DNA from: an uncultured Collinsella sp.
GTDB lineage: Bacteria > Actinomycetota > Coriobacteriia > Coriobacteriales > Coriobacteriaceae
Length of the DNA: 13,414 nt
Direction: 5' to 3'
Assembly: GCA_900544465.1 (NCBI GenBank)
Contig: UQVT01000041.1
Location: 1-13,414 of the forward strand
The notes under the pieces were generated by a model, which searched no databases, was not told where the DNA came from, and was given only the letters and a program-made list of their open reading frames with translations. This document shows, piece by piece, positions 13,300 to 13,414 of this stretch (positions are counted from its first letter, which is position 1; every line of letters begins with the position of its first letter). A program made the translations under genes and the position numbers.

Positions 13300-13414
13300 A
13301 TGTCCACCGTCACCACCATCAAGCGCGGCGGCCTTACCGCGGCCATCGATTCCATGGGTGCCCAGCTCACGAGCCTTGCCCTCAACGGCAACGAGTATCT
13401 GTGGCAGGGCGACC
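13300..13414 (+). CDS. Aldose 1-epimerase family protein (5' part, cut by window end)
   Basis: The first 38 codons of a gene that continues beyond the window. The translation ends SMGAQLTSLALNGNEYLWQG, the typical opening of the galactose-mutarotase-like fold, in which a GA-L-SL strand is followed by EYLWQGDP. Proteins of this type interconvert sugar anomers or hexose 6-phosphate anomers. The ATG at 13300 is preceded by TGGAGGAAG (13287-13295). The 79-base gap from the membrane protein gene has no clear terminator. Active-site residues lie outside the window, so only the family can be called. Confidence 0.75.
   Translation, partial: MSTVTTIKRGGLTAAIDSMGAQLTSLALNGNEYLWQGD

Overview
The window is high-GC bacterial DNA with strong AGGAGG-type ribosome binding sites, tight same-strand gene runs and several copies of a 31-base palindrome (arm ATGTGACAAAGGGAC). 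Together with the protein content this suggests a gut Coriobacteriia genome, most likely Collinsella or a close relative. That assignment is inference from style and memory, not from a search. I see no rRNA, tRNA, CRISPR array or insertion-sequence transposase.

Region 1 (1-4960) is a module for non-oxidative decarboxylation of an aromatic acid with the prenylated-FMN (prFMN) cofactor. It holds: (a) a 315-aa fusion of an LpdD-like prFMN-chaperone domain to a type I isopentenyl-diphosphate isomerase (IDI) Nudix domain; (b) a DASS/SLC13-type anion permease; (c) a UbiD-family decarboxylase that closely resembles LpdC gallate decarboxylase; (d) UbiX, the flavin prenyltransferase that makes prFMN from FMN and dimethylallyl phosphate. 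Functionally the genes fit as uptake of a carboxylate, decarboxylation, and cofactor synthesis. The IDI domain offers a possible link to the prenyl donor. That domain has Ala where the catalytic Cys is expected and a Cys one residue earlier, which makes its activity an open question. A good terminator follows ubiX.

Region 2 (4978-11224) starts with a MerR/BmrR-like regulator. An AT-rich regulatory interval with stacked palindromes follows, then an apparent operon: an amidohydrolase-2/ACMSD-like protein that has lost several expected metal ligands, two tandem neutral-ceramidase-like hydrolases without signal peptides, and a beta-glucoside-type PTS EIIBC permease. The run ends at a strong terminator. 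No phospho-glycosidase or BglG-type antiterminator is present, so the substrate is unknown. A PTS-imported amide- or acyl-modified sugar is one hypothesis.

Region 3 (11269-13414) has a LysR regulator on the minus strand, convergent with the PTS gene. Divergent from it is a Coriobacteria-style single-pass membrane protein of unknown role. The window ends in the first 38 codons of an aldose 1-epimerase-like gene.

The 31-base palindrome occurs at 948-978, 5842-5872 and (degenerate) 12244-12274. In the first two it overlaps a gene's end and supplies the stop codon, so both proteins end in Ala-Leu-Ala-Met. In both cases another perfect inverted repeat follows within 7 bases.
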